A DNA stretch of 64,000 nucleotides from Alligator mississippiensis (taxonomy: Eukaryota > Chordata > Crocodylia > Alligatoridae), in assembly GCF_030867095.1 (NCBI RefSeq), contig NC_081824.1:394520829-394584828 (forward strand), written 5' to 3'. The position numbers and the translations under genes were made by a program. Under the pieces are notes generated by a model. That model did not search any database. It saw only the letters and a list, made by a program, of their open reading frames with translations, and had not been told where the DNA came from. The first letter of the stretch is position 1. Every line of letters starts with the position of its first letter. Shown here one piece after another: positions 34,797 to 46,122 of this stretch.

Positions 34797-36090
34797 AGAA
34801 TCACACAATCATAGAAAGTTAGGGTTGGAAGGGACCTCAGGAGGTCATCTAGTCCAAACACTAGCTCTAAGCAGGACCAGCTCCAAATAGATCATCCTAG
34901 GCAAAGCTTTGTCTAGCCAGTTTTTGAAAACCTCCAAGGATGGAGCTTCCAACACCACTCTGGGTAACTTATTCCAGTGTTTTACTACCCTCCTAGTGAG
35001 AAAAGTCTTCCTAATATCAAACCTAAACTTCCCTTGCCACAACTTGAGACTGTTGCTCCTTGTTCTGTCATCTGCTACCACTGAAAACAGTCTAGCTCCA
35101 TCCTCTTTCTAACCCCGCACTCAGGTAGCTGAAGACTGCTATTAAGTTCCCTCTCGGGCTCCTCTTCTCTAGACTAAATAAGCCCAGTTCCCTCAGTCTT
35201 TCCTCATGAGTCATGCCCCCTAGCCTCCTCACCATTTTTGTCGCCCTCCGCTGGACTCTCCAATTTGTCCACATCCTTTCTGTAGTGGGGGGCCCAAAAC
35301 TGAACACAATACTCTAGATGTGGCCTCACCAGTGCTGAATAGAGGGGAATAATCACTTCCCTTGACATACTGGCAACCTACCAATACAGATGCCGTTAAC
35401 CTTCTTGGCAAAAAGGGCACACTGCTGGCTCATATCCAGCTTATTGTCCAAAGTGACCTCCAAGTCCTTTTCTGCAGTGCTGATGCCCATTCACCCAACT
35501 CCCAGCCTGTACTGGTGCATGGGATTGTTCTGTCCTAAATGCAGGACTTTGCACTTATCCTTGTTGAACTTCATGAGATTTCTCCTCACATCCTCCAATT
35601 TATCTAGGTCATTCTTAATTTATTACCTCCCTTCCCCCCATCCCCCCCAGCTTGGTGTCACCTGCAAACTTGCTAAGGGTGGACTCTGTGCCATCTTCCA
35701 AGTCGTTGATGAAGACATTGAACAAAGTTGGCTGAAGGACCAACCCCTGGGGCACTCCACTTGATACCAGCTGTCAACTAGACATCAAGCCGTTGACTAT
35801 TTGCTGAGCCCAACGCTCCGGCCAGTTTTCTATCTACCTTACAGTTCATTCATCCAGGCTTACTTCCTTAGCTTGCCTGGGAGAATGTTGTGGGAGACTA
35901 TAAAAAGCTTTGCTAAAACCAAGGTGCATGACATCCAGTGGTCTCCCCACATCCACAGAGCCAGTCATCTCTTCATAGAAGGCAGTCAGGTTAATCAGGC
36001 ATGACTTTCCCCTGGTGAATCCAAGCTGACTGTTTCTAATCACCTTTTTCTCCTCCAAGTGCTTAGAAATGGATTCCTTGAGGATCTGCT
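34797..36090 (-). mobile_element. CR1 LINE, 5'-truncated, decayed
   Basis: On the minus strand this is the C-terminal part of CR1 ORF2 and the 3' end. The 3' end lies at the left (ATCATAGAAAGTTAGGGTTGG on plus). Open pieces at 34845-35081 (FDIRKTFLTRRVVKHWNKLP) and 35092-35307 ([15 protein letters not shown]) lie in different frames. Further pieces up to 36058 carry SAGADN-region and palm-linked sequence. The 3' half is older than the copy at 41481, judging by the number of breaks. Confidence 0.85.
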
Positions 36091-36670
36091 CAGCTGTCTG
36101 CAGGACCCAGGTGGGGAGGGGTGAGGCAGCCTAGCTCTCTGCCGCATGCCTGCCCACTCCTGTGCTGGCTCGGGGATGGAGCCACATGGTGGGAGGCTCC
36201 GTTTCCCCTCTCTTCCCCGTTAAACCACCCAACAGCTATCTGAGGGGAGGCAAGTCTAGGGAGAGAATCTATGCTGGGCCAGGCAGCAAAGAAGGAAGGA
36301 AGCCCCTGCCACATGACACCCCCTCCACCTATGCTTGCACGGGGAGGCTGGGGCTGGGCAAGGGCCTCTGCTGTCCCCAACCCTGCCCAGGTAGGATGCA
36401 GGGCTGGGAAGCAGAGGCTCTGCTTCCTGAGCTTTGTGACAGTCCAGGGACAGGGCTGTCCCAGTGCTTGGCCAGAGCAGACAAGCACCAGCCAAGGCTA
36501 GGCCACCCAAACTCTGAGGGTGAGTTAGTGGGAAGTCACAATGAGTCCTAAGATGCTGGGGGCTTGTGACCTAAGTTGAGTTGGGAGTGAATCTGGGACA
36601 GAGGTCTGATAGGCTGGTCTAAACTGAACTGATTAAAACTGATTGAATTTTATTAGCAGATGTTTAGGAT
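36091..36670. mobile_element. Long-TIR repeat family, partial copy
   Basis: GC-rich sequence resembling the interiors of the elements at 42576-44000 and 44600-45900 is followed by CTGGGACAGAGGTCTGATAG and CTAAACTGAACTGATTAAAA, which resemble their ends. The copy directly adjoins the CR1, so one probably inserted next to or into the other. Boundaries are approximate. Confidence 0.4.
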
Positions 36671-36812
36671 TTTTGAAAGACTATTCAAAATAAAACAACT
36701 AGAAAGAATGTGAAAAATAATGTTGGGCAGCAGGGGAGTTGGGTGGGGAATAAATCCTAAATGTATGACACTAATATTTCATTGTTAGCCTCATTTGACA
36801 CATTGTATAGTA

Positions 36813-36905
36813 AAGGAGTTAGACATTACCTGTGGCAGGTTATGGTATTAGGTTTGTGTTGTGTCATAGATGACGGTAGTCTTAGATTATGATTTGTATA
36901 GGAGG
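36813..36905 (+). repeat. CR1 3' untranslated fragment
   Basis: ACCTGTGGCAGGTTATGGTAT and the following 80 bp resemble 40937-41040, the 3' untranslated part of the CR1 at 38500. It is a short, isolated fragment. Confidence 0.4.
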
Positions 36906-37975
36906 GTTTGGATTCTTTCCTCTAATATTCTTTTTATTAATACTTTTTATTATGTCAATTCCCTTTTGTACTTTCCTTTAAATTTCCCCTACCTTCCCAA
37001 CTGTATAAATGTGCCTGTGTCTCCCATGTTCTAGTTGTTACCGTAACCCTCTGGTTAGACTATCTGTATACAGCTGTTTCACATTGCAAAAATCACAGTC
37101 TATTCGATGTCAAAGAAACATTGATTCTATAACTCATAGGCAAGGCACTACTTTGAGACATCCAAGACATATTCAGACAGAGCAGGACCTCTCACATCCC
37201 AAATAAGTACTTTAACCACCAATATTGTGGCTATTTTTGTATCCTATTCTGCCCTCCTCTCATAGCTCCCATTTCATGGAAAATTCAGAGGCCTATATTT
37301 CAGTTCCAAAGCAGAATGAAAATAAATATTGAAACTTCAAAAAAGATACCAAAAATAACTCAAGCTTTTTCACGAAACAAAATGGCTGTTTTCTAGACAG
37401 GTCATGGGGACCTCTTGCTGCTCTTCAATAAAGAGCTCTATGGTAACCAGTCAGGCAGTATGTAGCAGGAAATTAATCTGTGTGGGGTTATTTTCAGGAC
37501 TGGAACCTTTATTTTAACATGCTTGAATATATGACAAACAAATAATAGTGTTGTATAGTATACAGGTTATCTTGGCATAGATTTTAGGTAGCTTCATGTT
37601 CACACAAAATGAAGTGAAGACTGAGTTATATAAGATATCTAAAGTGAGTGCCAATACAATGTTTATCGTACAATATTCTGTCCTGTATTATATACATCAC
37701 ACATATTTTGGTCTCTTTTTTCGGAATGTTCAAACGCCTTATTTAACATCCACTGAAAGTAAAGTACAAAAACTTCTAAAATGACTAAAAATAGCCTTTC
37801 TACCTGTTGAAATGTCACAAGTTTAAAATCTGTTACTTCTTGCCCTTCCAGGGTTCATAATTCATGTAGGATTAAATAGGAAGCTGGATGTCTTTGCTTT
37901 TCCAATAGTATAATGCTCATGTTTCTAGCCCTATTGACATGCCCATACTCATTTTTCATATAGAAGAGTTATTAC

Positions 37976-38197
37976 CAGGGATCCTGGTTTTCTCTGTTAA
38001 AAAAAAGATCCCCAAGTTTTAGATTAAAAAAGTAACTCAAAATCCACATTTTTCCATGATTAAAAGAAAATAGCTCTTTACATATATCTATATATTAGCA
38101 GTGTTTCCTTTTAATCATGGAAACATGTGGATTTAGGATTACTTTTTAAATCTGAAAATTGAGGATTTTTTTTTATCAGAGAAAACCAGGATCCCTG
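37976..38197. mobile_element. Palindromic hAT-like MITE, copy D
   Basis: The best-preserved copy, 222 bp. It starts CAGGGATCCTGG and ends CCAGGATCCCTG. GTTATTAC flanks it on both sides (37968-37975 and 38198-38205), a perfect 8-bp target duplication that assigns the family to hAT. The two arms are inverted repeats over about 100 bp each around a TATATC-rich centre. It has no coding capacity and must depend on a transposase encoded elsewhere. Confidence 0.9.
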
Positions 38198-38496
38198 GTT
38201 ATTACTGATGCATGATTCAATTTTGCCTTCCCTAGCCCTTTAACCATGATAGTATGGGTGATTCCACAATTGGAAATTGGTGGAAAGATTTATCAAGGAG
38301 GATGGTTATTTATTAATCTATATACCTACAGCTACTTAAAGGTACTCAATATTTTCTATGACAAAAAATCTTCAGGAAGACAGATGAGAGACAGCAAAGT
38401 GCATGATCTTCCAATTAATTGCAGGGGTCTTCATATATTCTAAATGTGTACATGGCATAATAGTGTACTGCTATTAACTAATTTCTACCCCAAAGC

Positions 38497-41084
38497 TGAT
38501 GGTACTGATGGGAGACTTCAATTTTCCAGACATCTGCTGGAAGCACAATACAGCCCAACATAAAATGTCAATTCAACCAAACAAAAACTGTCCTCCTAGC
38601 TCGTATGGAGGACAACTTTCTGTATTCTGAGAATACAGCTAGGGGATCATCTACTTTGGATCTTGTCCTGGCCACCAGGGAAGAACTGGTGGAAGATGTA
38701 AATGTGATGGGAAACTTGGGAGGAGGTAAGTACAATACAATAGAATTCCAGATCCTAAGATAGTGAAAGCATAAGGTCAGCAAAATTAGGATGCTAGATA
38801 TCAAAAAAGCAGATTTCTTCTGTCTCAAGAAGCTAAGAGGCATGGTTTCATGGACAGAAGGATAACAGTGTCCAGGAGGGCTAGAAGCTTCTATGGGGCA
38901 TAGTATTGGAAACCCAACATGATTGAAGCAGAAGAAAAAATAGCTACAGACCACTATGGTTTCACAATAAGTTTTTTAATTGCCTCAAATGCAAAAGGAA
39001 AGAATACAAGCAATTGAAAAATGGCAAATCACCAGGAACATGTACCAGGAAATAGAAAAAACCCACAGAGACAAAATCAGAAAGGCAAAGACAAAAAAAC
39101 ATACTGCACCTGACAAAGGAGGTTAAGGACACTAAGAAGAAGTTCTATAAGTACATTGGCCATAAAAAAGGGACCAAGTAAACTGCGTGTCTTCTGTTAA
39201 CAAACCAGGGGGAATTACTGGAAAAGGACAAATATAGTGCTCCTCTTTTAACAAGGCAAGAAGGAGCACACAAGGAACTACAGACTGGTTAGCCCCACCT
39301 CAATACATGGGAAGTTACTGGGAAGGCCATTTGCAAGCATCTGGAGGAGGAAAAGCTGATTACAAGCAACCAGCATGGATTTATGAAAAACAAACCATGT
39401 CAAACAAATTTCATCTCCTTCTTTGACAGATTAACTGCTTGGGTGAATGAAGTGACTGGATATAGCATATTTGAACTTCAGCAAGGCTTTTGATGACGTC
39501 CCACATGGCCTTTCGATAAACAACTTGGAGAATTGTGTGTTGGACAAAACTACCGTAAGTTGGATAGATAACTGGTTCAAGAGCTAAAAGCAAAGGATAA
39601 ATATTAATGGGTCCATGTCAGAATGGAAGAAGGTTTTGAGTGGAGTTCCAAAGGGATTTGTCCTTGTTGATGCTGTTCAACATGTGTATTGGATGCTGGC
39701 ATAGAAAGCTTCTTGAGCAAGTTGGATGACATAAAATGGAATGATTGTGAACATGCTAGAGAATGTAAGTGAAATTCAGAAGGATGTCAACAGATTGGGA
39801 AGTTGGCCTAGAGCTAAGAGGAAGAAGTCTAATGAAGACAAATGCAAGGTGCAACACTTCTGAAGGAATCATCAAAAACACAGGTATGAAATGGGAGACA
39901 CCTGACTGGATGGCAGCTGTGAGGAAAAGGACTTGGAAGTTTTGGTAGACCACAGACTCAGTATGACTGCAATGTAATGCAGCCACACAAAAAGCAAATG
40001 TGGTTTTGTGATGTATCCATAGAAGCATTATGTGTAAGACACTGGAGATGATAGTGTCTCTCTATACAGCACTAGTCAGGCCTCATCTGGAGCACTGTGT
40101 GCAGTTCTGGGCTCCACATTTATTAAAAGGACATGGAGAAATTTGAGAGGGTCTAGAGGTGGGCAATGAAGATGATCAAAGGCTTCGAAGGCAAGTCCTA
40201 TGAGAAGAGGCTGAAGGAGCTAGGCACGTTCAGCTTGCAGAAAAGACACTTAAGAGAGGACACGATGGCAGACTTCAAGTACTTGAAGGGCTGCCATAAA
40301 GAAAATGAAAAGCATCTTTTCTCTCTTGCTACAGAGAGGAGGATGTGGACCAATGGCTTGAAGTTGCAGGAAAGCAAATTTAGATTGAATAGCCAGTAAA
40401 ACTTCTTCACTGTTAGAATAGTGAGGCTGTGGAATAGGCTGTCTAGGGAAGTTGTGGACTCTCCATAACTAGAGGTGTTCAAGAAGTTGGGCAGCCACTG
40501 GTTGGGGATGAGCTAGGTGTAGCTATGTCCATGTTATAGCATGAGCATTTTTCATGATTATGGGCATTGCTGGTTGCCCCCCACCCTCCCATTTCTGCTT
40601 TATGTGTCAGAGTGTTTTAAGCCTTTCCAGAGGCCTTGGGTCTTGGCAACTGCTAAGGCTGGGGACTTCAACTGGGATGTCCCAAGTCTCCTGATAAGAG
40701 CAAAACCAGAGGTTCCTGTTTAGAGGGTCTTACTCCCTCCACTCACTATCAGACCAATCTCCATATTTGAGGTAAGGAAGGAATTTACCCCGTGGTCAGA
40801 TTGGTGGGGTAAATCAAGTATCAGGGGTTTTGCCTTCCTTTGTAGCAGGGGGTGTGGCCCTCTACTCAGGACCTTTTGAGCACAGATTGACAACATTTTA
40901 TACAAGCAGGACATTGGCTGCTCTGGTTCCCTTGCTTTACCTGTGGCAGGTTAGGGTGTTAGGTCTATATTGTATCAAGTTTGAGGTTAATGTTATGAAG
41001 AATTTATATTATGAACCATATAGGATGGTTTAGAAAGAATTGATCCTGTCTCAGGCAGGGGATTGGATTAGATGACCTCTTGGG
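38497..41084 (+). mobile_element. CR1 LINE (plus), long but decayed
   Basis: The plus strand starts in the endonuclease domain (LMGDFNFPDICWK) and runs through the connector, palm and C-terminal parts of ORF2, then a 3' untranslated region of about 550 bp. The frames are full of stops and indels. The longest readable C-terminal piece is at 40166-40399 (KRLKELGTFSLQKRHLRED). Its 3' end is interrupted by the long-TIR element at 41085. The last piece of the 3' end resumes at 44269-44312 (CACTTCTAACCCTACTTC, then TATGACTCTATGAC). It is the oldest layer of the nested stack. Confidence 0.85.
40166..40399 (+). pseudogene. CR1 ORF2 C-terminal remnant
   Basis: A 77-codon open piece with the CR1 C-terminal block: KSYEKRLKELGTFSLQKRHL, then FKYLKGC and NGLKLQESKFRLN. 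It ends at a stop where the family continues with the KNFFT block, which is still visible in the next frame. Confidence 0.8.
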
Positions 41085-41480
41085 CTACATATATATGGTC
41101 AAAAAGCACAAGGCTGAATCAATTTGATCTTCTCAAGTTAATCTAAACTGTGTAGGTTGAATCAATAAGCAACAGACATTCACTTCTGATTCTGGAAATG
41201 CAGGGGCCAAGCTAGAAGCCAGTGCACACTAGAGCATGCCTGCCTGCTCAGCTGGAGCAGACATCTTGAATCTGGAGGAGATCTGGAACAGAAGTGCAAT
41301 AAACCTATTTAACCCAAATCAGCTACTTCTGATACTACGTACATCCAGGTTTATCTTAAACTGGTTTCAGACATTTTGAAATTGGTTTATGTGCACTGAA
41401 CTTCTGGGCTAGGGACAGACAATGAAAAAGCTGGAGCCTGAATTGATTCAATCTATAATTCATTTTTAATTCAGGAAATG

Positions 41481-42575
41481 ATTCATAGATTCATAGATTT
41501 TCATAGATGTTAGGGTCGGAAGGGACCTCAATAGATCATCAAGTCCGACCCCCTGCATAAGCAGGAAAGAGTGCTGGGTCTAGATGACCCCAGCTAGATG
41601 CCTATCCAACCTCCTCTTGAAGCCCCCCAGGGTAGGGGAGAGCACCACCTCCCTTGGGAGCCCGTTCCAGACCTTGGCCACTCGAACTGTGAAGAAGTTC
41701 TTCCTTATGTCCAGTCTAAATCTGCTCTCTACTAGCTTGTGGCCATTGTTTATTGTAACCCCCGGGGGCGCCTTGGTGAATAAATCCTCACCAATTCCCT
41801 TCTGTGCCCCCGTGATGAACTTATAGACAGCTACAAGGTCGCCTCTCAACCTTCTCTTGCGGAGGCTGAACAGGTCCAGTTTCTCTAGTCTCTCCTCGTA
41901 GGGCTTGGTCTGCAGGCCCTTGACCATACGAGTTGCCCTTCGCTGTACCCTCTCCAGGTTATCCGCATCCTTCTTGAAGTGTGGCGCCCAGAATTGCACG
42001 CAGTACTCCAACTGCGGTCTGACCAACGCCCTATAGAGGGGAAGTATCACCTCCCTGGACCTATTTGTCATGCATCTGCTGATGCACGATAAAGTGCCAT
42101 TGGCTTTTCTGATAGCTTCGTCACACTGCCGGCTCATGTTCATCTTGGAGTCCACTAGGACTCCAAGATCCCTTTCCACCTCTGTGCCACCCAGCAGGTC
42201 ATTCCCTAGGCTGTAGGTGTGCTGGACATTTTTCCTCCCTAGGTGCAGCACTTTGCATTTCTCCTTGTTGAACTGCATCCTGTTGTTTTCTGCCCACTTG
42301 TGCAACCTATCCAGGTCTGCCTGCAGCTGTTCCCTGCCCTCCGGTGTGTCCACTTCTCCCCATAGCTTTGTATCATCTGCAAACTTGGACAGAGTACATT
42401 TCACTCCCACGTCCAAGTCGCTGATGAAGACATTAAAGAGTATTGGTCCAAGGACCGAACCCTGTGGGACCCCACTGCCCACACCCTTCCAGGTCGAGAC
42501 TGACCCATCCACCACGACTCTTTGGGTGCGACCCTCTAGCCAATTCGCCACCCACAAAGGCACTTGCCTTCACTG
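41481..42575 (-). mobile_element. Young 5'-truncated CR1 LINE
   Basis: On the minus strand it is truncated in the palm domain and keeps the rest of ORF2, a short 3' UTR and the 3' tail (plus-strand ATTCATAGATTCATAGATTT at the left end). The open frame is uninterrupted, so this is the youngest CR1 in the window. It lies within the long-TIR element copy II. Confidence 0.95.
41580..42563 (-). CDS. Partial CR1 ORF2: reverse transcriptase C-terminal half
   Basis: This 327-codon frame carries RT motifs in order: SGVPQGSVLGPILFNVF at about residues 31-47, FADDTKLWG (catalytic YXDD equivalent) at about 61-69, [11 protein letters not shown] at about 101-111, ERDLGVLVDSKMNMS at about 130-144, then the CR1-type C-terminal region with LPLYRALVRPQLEYC, ERVQRRATRMV and FFTVRVAKVWNGLP. 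RT of CR1 makes cDNA at the nicked target. The start is not native; the endonuclease and fingers are missing because of 5' truncation, so it cannot transpose by itself. No stop or shift is present. Confidence 0.93.
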   Translation of the reverse strand: MPLWVANWLEGRTQRVVVDGSVSTWKGVGSGVPQGSVLGPILFNVFISDLDVGVKCTLSKFADDTKLWGEVDTPEGREQLQADLDRLHKWAENNRMQFNKEKCKVLHLGRKNVQHTYSLGNDLLGGTEVERDLGVLVDSKMNMSRQCDEAIRKANGTLSCISRCMTNRSREVILPLYRALVRPQLEYCVQFWAPHFKKDADNLERVQRRATRMVKGLQTKPYEERLEKLDLFSLRKRRLRGDLVAVYKFITGAQKGIGEDLFTKAPPGVTINNGHKLVESRFRLDIRKNFFTVRVAKVWNGLPREVVLSPTLGGFKRRLDRHLAGVI

Positions 42576-44268
42576 ACTCAGCCGAGAAGCCAGGGGGGTG
42601 CTAGAGCATGCCCTCAGCTGCAAAGAAGCTGTGCTGGAGTGGGAGGGGTGTGGCCAGCACTACAGTAGCCTCAAGTGAACTGGCCAGGGAAGAGGCTTAA
42701 TTCCCCTGTCCCTGTCCCACTGGTACAGGCCAAAGCCAGGTTTTTCCAAGCACTCCCCCCTCTTTGCTACAGTGGCAGGGGTGGAGGCATGGCTAGATGC
42801 TGCCTGGCATGGCCCCCTTGGGCAAAGGGGGCTGGGAGGGGATTTATCCCCCTTCCACCTTATCTGCCCCCAGGGCCCTGCAAATGGGATCTTCCAGCCC
42901 TGATCACCGCCCACACTGCTCTTTCCCTATGCGGGATGAGCAGTGGAATAAGCTTCTGCCCTGCCTTCTTGCCTAAGGGGGCCATGCCAGCCAGTATCTG
43001 GCTATGCCCCTGCCCCTGCTGCTGAAGTGGTGAGAGGGGAGCGACCCAGATGGGGGCAGCAGCCCCTCTCATGGTTTCTTGAGGAGCACAAGCCTCTTCC
43101 TGCTGGGGGGTGGGGGCTGTTCTGTGGGTGGAAGCAGGGCTGCAGACTCCACAGGGTGCGAGTGGCAGTGTGTTAAGAGGGGCTTCAGGGACAATGGCTG
43201 TCCCTCCAAGCCCTGGTGCCTTCACTTGCCCCACGCAGTCTGTGGCAGCTCTGTCCACTCTGCTCCTGCTCCCACTCCCACCTGCAGTGTAGCCCCCGCC
43301 CCCCACCCCCCACTGGGAAAAGGCTTGCACGCCCCAGGAAACTGTGAGAGGGGATGCTTCCCCCATCAAGGGCACTCCCCCCTTGCTGCTCCAGTAGTAG
43401 GGGTTCAGGTGTGGCCAGAGGTTGTCTGGCACGACTTCCTTAGGTGAGGGGGCAGGGTGGGGGGTTTATTCCAGTCTCCTTCTGGCATCTGACTGAGGAG
43501 ACAGGTAGGGAACTTATTCTGCTGCTCACCCCACACAGGGAGTGAGTGGCAGAGGTGGTAATCAGGGCTGGCAGATCCCAGGTGTGGTCCCTGGGGCAGA
43601 GGGGTGAAGCAGAGAATAACCCCCCCCCCTTACTCCCTTTGCCCCAGGGGGCCACACAGCAGTGAGAGGGGATTGCCAGGCTTGGGTTTGTTCCAGTGGG
43701 ACAGGGAGCGAATTAAACCCCCTCTCTGGCTAGTTCACTTGAGGCTACTGCCAGGGCTGGCCACTCCCCTAACGCTGGTGCAGCAAGTGGAGAAATACCT
43801 AGCAGGGGCTGCTGTACCCCTTCATGGCAAATGGCTAGGGTCTGTGCTGGTCTGACAGGGGAGGGAGGGAGGAATAAACCTCTTCGCTGCCCCCTTCACC
43901 TTATGGGGAGCTAGCGTCTGGCCACAGCCCTGCCCCTACCTGTTCCTGCCGGCCCCTGCTCCAGCTAAGGAGCAGAGGGGTGGGGACAGCCCTGGAGCAG
44001 ATAGCACAGCCCAGCCCAGGGTTGAAAAGCATGCTGGGATGCTGGGGGGGCTCTAATTTAACTTAAACCAGGAAGGGGTTTGGGACAGAAGTTCCATAAA
44101 CAGGTTTGACCCAAATCAGTTAAGTCTGATACTACATTCAACCAGGTTTATCTCAAACTGGTTTGGGCATTTTGAAACTGGTTTATGTACACTAAATTTA
44201 TGTTGTGTTACAGGTTTAAACCAGTTTCTGATCACTTAAACCAATTTATGTATAATTTCTGTCCCTAG

Positions 44269-44312
44269 CCTTGAGATCACTTCTAACCCTACTTCTGTAT
44301 GACTCTATGACT
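44269..44312 (+). repeat. Split 3' tail of the CR1 at 38497
   Basis: After the long-TIR element, CACTTCTAACCCTACTTC and the tail TATGACTCTATGAC match the CR1 3' end that is missing from 41084. This marks the CR1 as older than the element. Confidence 0.7.
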
Positions 44313-45929
44313 TTATAGTTATTTAATTAATTTTGCCATTTTACAAAAGATTATTTTGCCATTGTGTTTTTGTATAGCCAGCTAAAGGTTTTTATAGCCA
44401 GGGATAGACATTACATATAAAATGTTGTAAGTGATCAGAAACTGGTTTAAACCTGTAACAGAACAGACATTCAGTATGCGTAAATCAGTTTCAAAATGGC
44501 TGAAACCAGTTTGAGATAAACCTGGTTGAATGTAGTACTAGACTTAACTGATTTGGCTCAAACCAGTTTATGCATTGTCTGTCCCAGAACCTTTGCCTGT
44601 TTGAGTTAAATCAGAGACCCCCAGCATCCCGGCGTGCTCTCTGGGCAGGGCTCTCTGCTCCAGCCCAGCCAAGCTGGCCCCTCCTTTCTGCTCCACAGCA
44701 CAAGCAAGGACTGTCAGGGGCTGGGGCCTGGCCAGAGAGGGGTTTAATTCCCTGTCCCTGTGCCACTGGCAGGCATCCAAGCCAAGTCTGCCCTCACTCC
44801 CCCCTCACTGCTGCAGCAATGGGGTACCATGGCCCCTGAAGCAGAGGGAGGCAGGGAGCAGAGTTAGTATCCCCTCTACCCCAATGCCCAGAATAGGCCC
44901 TCAGCTGTCCTTTCTGCCAGAGACTGGAAGGACAAGGAATAACCCTGTGCCTGTCTACCCCCAACAGGGGCCCTGCCTAGCCATGCCCCCTCCCCACGGC
45001 TGCAGTGGGAGGGGGCAGGGCCCTAACTGGGGGTGGCAGCCCCTGTCACACTGAAGGAGAAAGTGAGCCCCTTCCCAGCAAGCGGCTGAGCTGAGGCCTC
45101 AGGCTGCGCATGGCAATGCCAGAGTGTGGAGCAGGCCAGAGACCTACAACCCCCTGCAGCACTGCCACACTCCCGAACAGCTATGCCACTCCCACACTGC
45201 ATCCCTTCCAGGAAGCCATGACAGGATCCTGCCCATCGGGCACTCACTGCTCACCACTCCAGCTGCTGGGCGGGAGGCAGAACCCAGCTCCTGCCACTTG
45301 TTCTTTGCTCAGGCAAGTCACTGAAGGGGCTCATTCAGTTGCTGGCCCTGAGATTTGCACTCCTGGAGTCTCCAGGGCTCCCAACTGGTGGGTTCTCCCC
45401 CTCCATTATTCCCCCCTCAGTATCAGCTCCAGCTGGGCTGGGCAGACCCCCACTGCAATGCCAGTGGCCAGAGGCTGAATAAGCCCCCACTTGCTTGGAA
45501 GGAGCCAGCTCCAAGCACAGAGTAGTGGCTGTGGGGCTGAGCAGGCCCTGCTGCAGTGTGAGAGACTGAGTAAGCCCCTTCCTACTGAGAATGGGGTGGC
45601 CGAGATGGTCAAAAAGCAGAAAGCAGTGGCCAGGCTGGACTGGGCCAGCCCCACTATAGTGCAAGTGACCTCTATGCTTGGGGCAATCCCCCTCCCAGCA
45701 GGAAGGGGCTTATTCAGCTGCTTACACCACAGCAGGGTCTGCCCAGCCTGGAAGCTGCTGCTCTGTGCTCGGAGCCAGCTCCCTCCCGGGAAAAGGGGGC
45801 TTATTCAGCCACTGGCTATTGGCAGGGGTCTGCTCAGTCTGCCCAGAGGTAAATCTCAGGGGGAAATAATGGAGGCAAGGCATCCATCAGCTGGGAGCAC
45901 CAGGGCTGAAAGTAACCCCTCCAGGACTG

Positions 45930-46122
45930 CAAGTTTCATAGTTTCATAGTTGGTAGGATCAGAAGGGACCTAAGCAGATCATCTAATCTGGCCCCCTGTC
46001 ATGGGCAGGAAAAGATGCTGGGAACAAATGACCCCAGCTGGGTGGCTGTCTAGCCTCCTTTTGAAGACCTCCAGGGTAGGGGTAAGCACCACTTCCCTTG
46101 GAAGTTGGTTCCGGCTCCTAGC
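45930..46122 (-). mobile_element. CR1 LINE, 3' part, left of solo LTR
   Basis: The minus-strand 3' end and the last codons of ORF2 (NQLPREVVLTPTLEVFKRRL) of one CR1. The sequence is interrupted at 46122 by the solo LTR and continues at 46859. The 3' tail is TTTCATAGTTTCATAGTTGG on plus. Confidence 0.9.
46118..46122. repeat. Target site duplication of solo LTR, left
   Basis: CTAGC lies before the LTR and is repeated exactly at 46854-46858. Perfect 5-bp duplication. Confidence 0.95.

Larger units (their letters stand above)
41085..44268. mobile_element. Long-TIR repeat family, copy II
   Basis: The right end reads, inverted, CTAGGGACAGAAATTATAC and then AAACTGGTTTAAACC. The left end CTACATATATATGGTCAAAA with GCTGAATCAATTTGATC matches the other terminus of the family. 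It sits inside the 3' end of the CR1 at 38497, whose sequence stops at 41084 and resumes at about 44269. Flanks CTCTTGGG and GCCTTGAG agree at five of eight positions around the expected CR1 sequence CTCTTGAG, which supports an 8-bp duplication. It contains the CR1 at 41481-42575. The rest of the interior is GC-rich without a transposase. Confidence 0.6.

Noticed and set aside
36090..36551. Overlapping open frames of 84-132 codons on both strands
   Set aside because: GC-rich transposon interior with few stops by composition; no domain recognised on either strand.
42860..43447. 190- and 122-codon open frames in the GC-rich interior of long-TIR copy II
   Set aside because: They are open on both strands at once, are proline- and glycine-rich, and have no transposase motif.
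45110..45949. 122- and 152-codon plus-strand open frames
   Set aside because: Same GC-rich repeat interior as above, with internal repeats and no signature.
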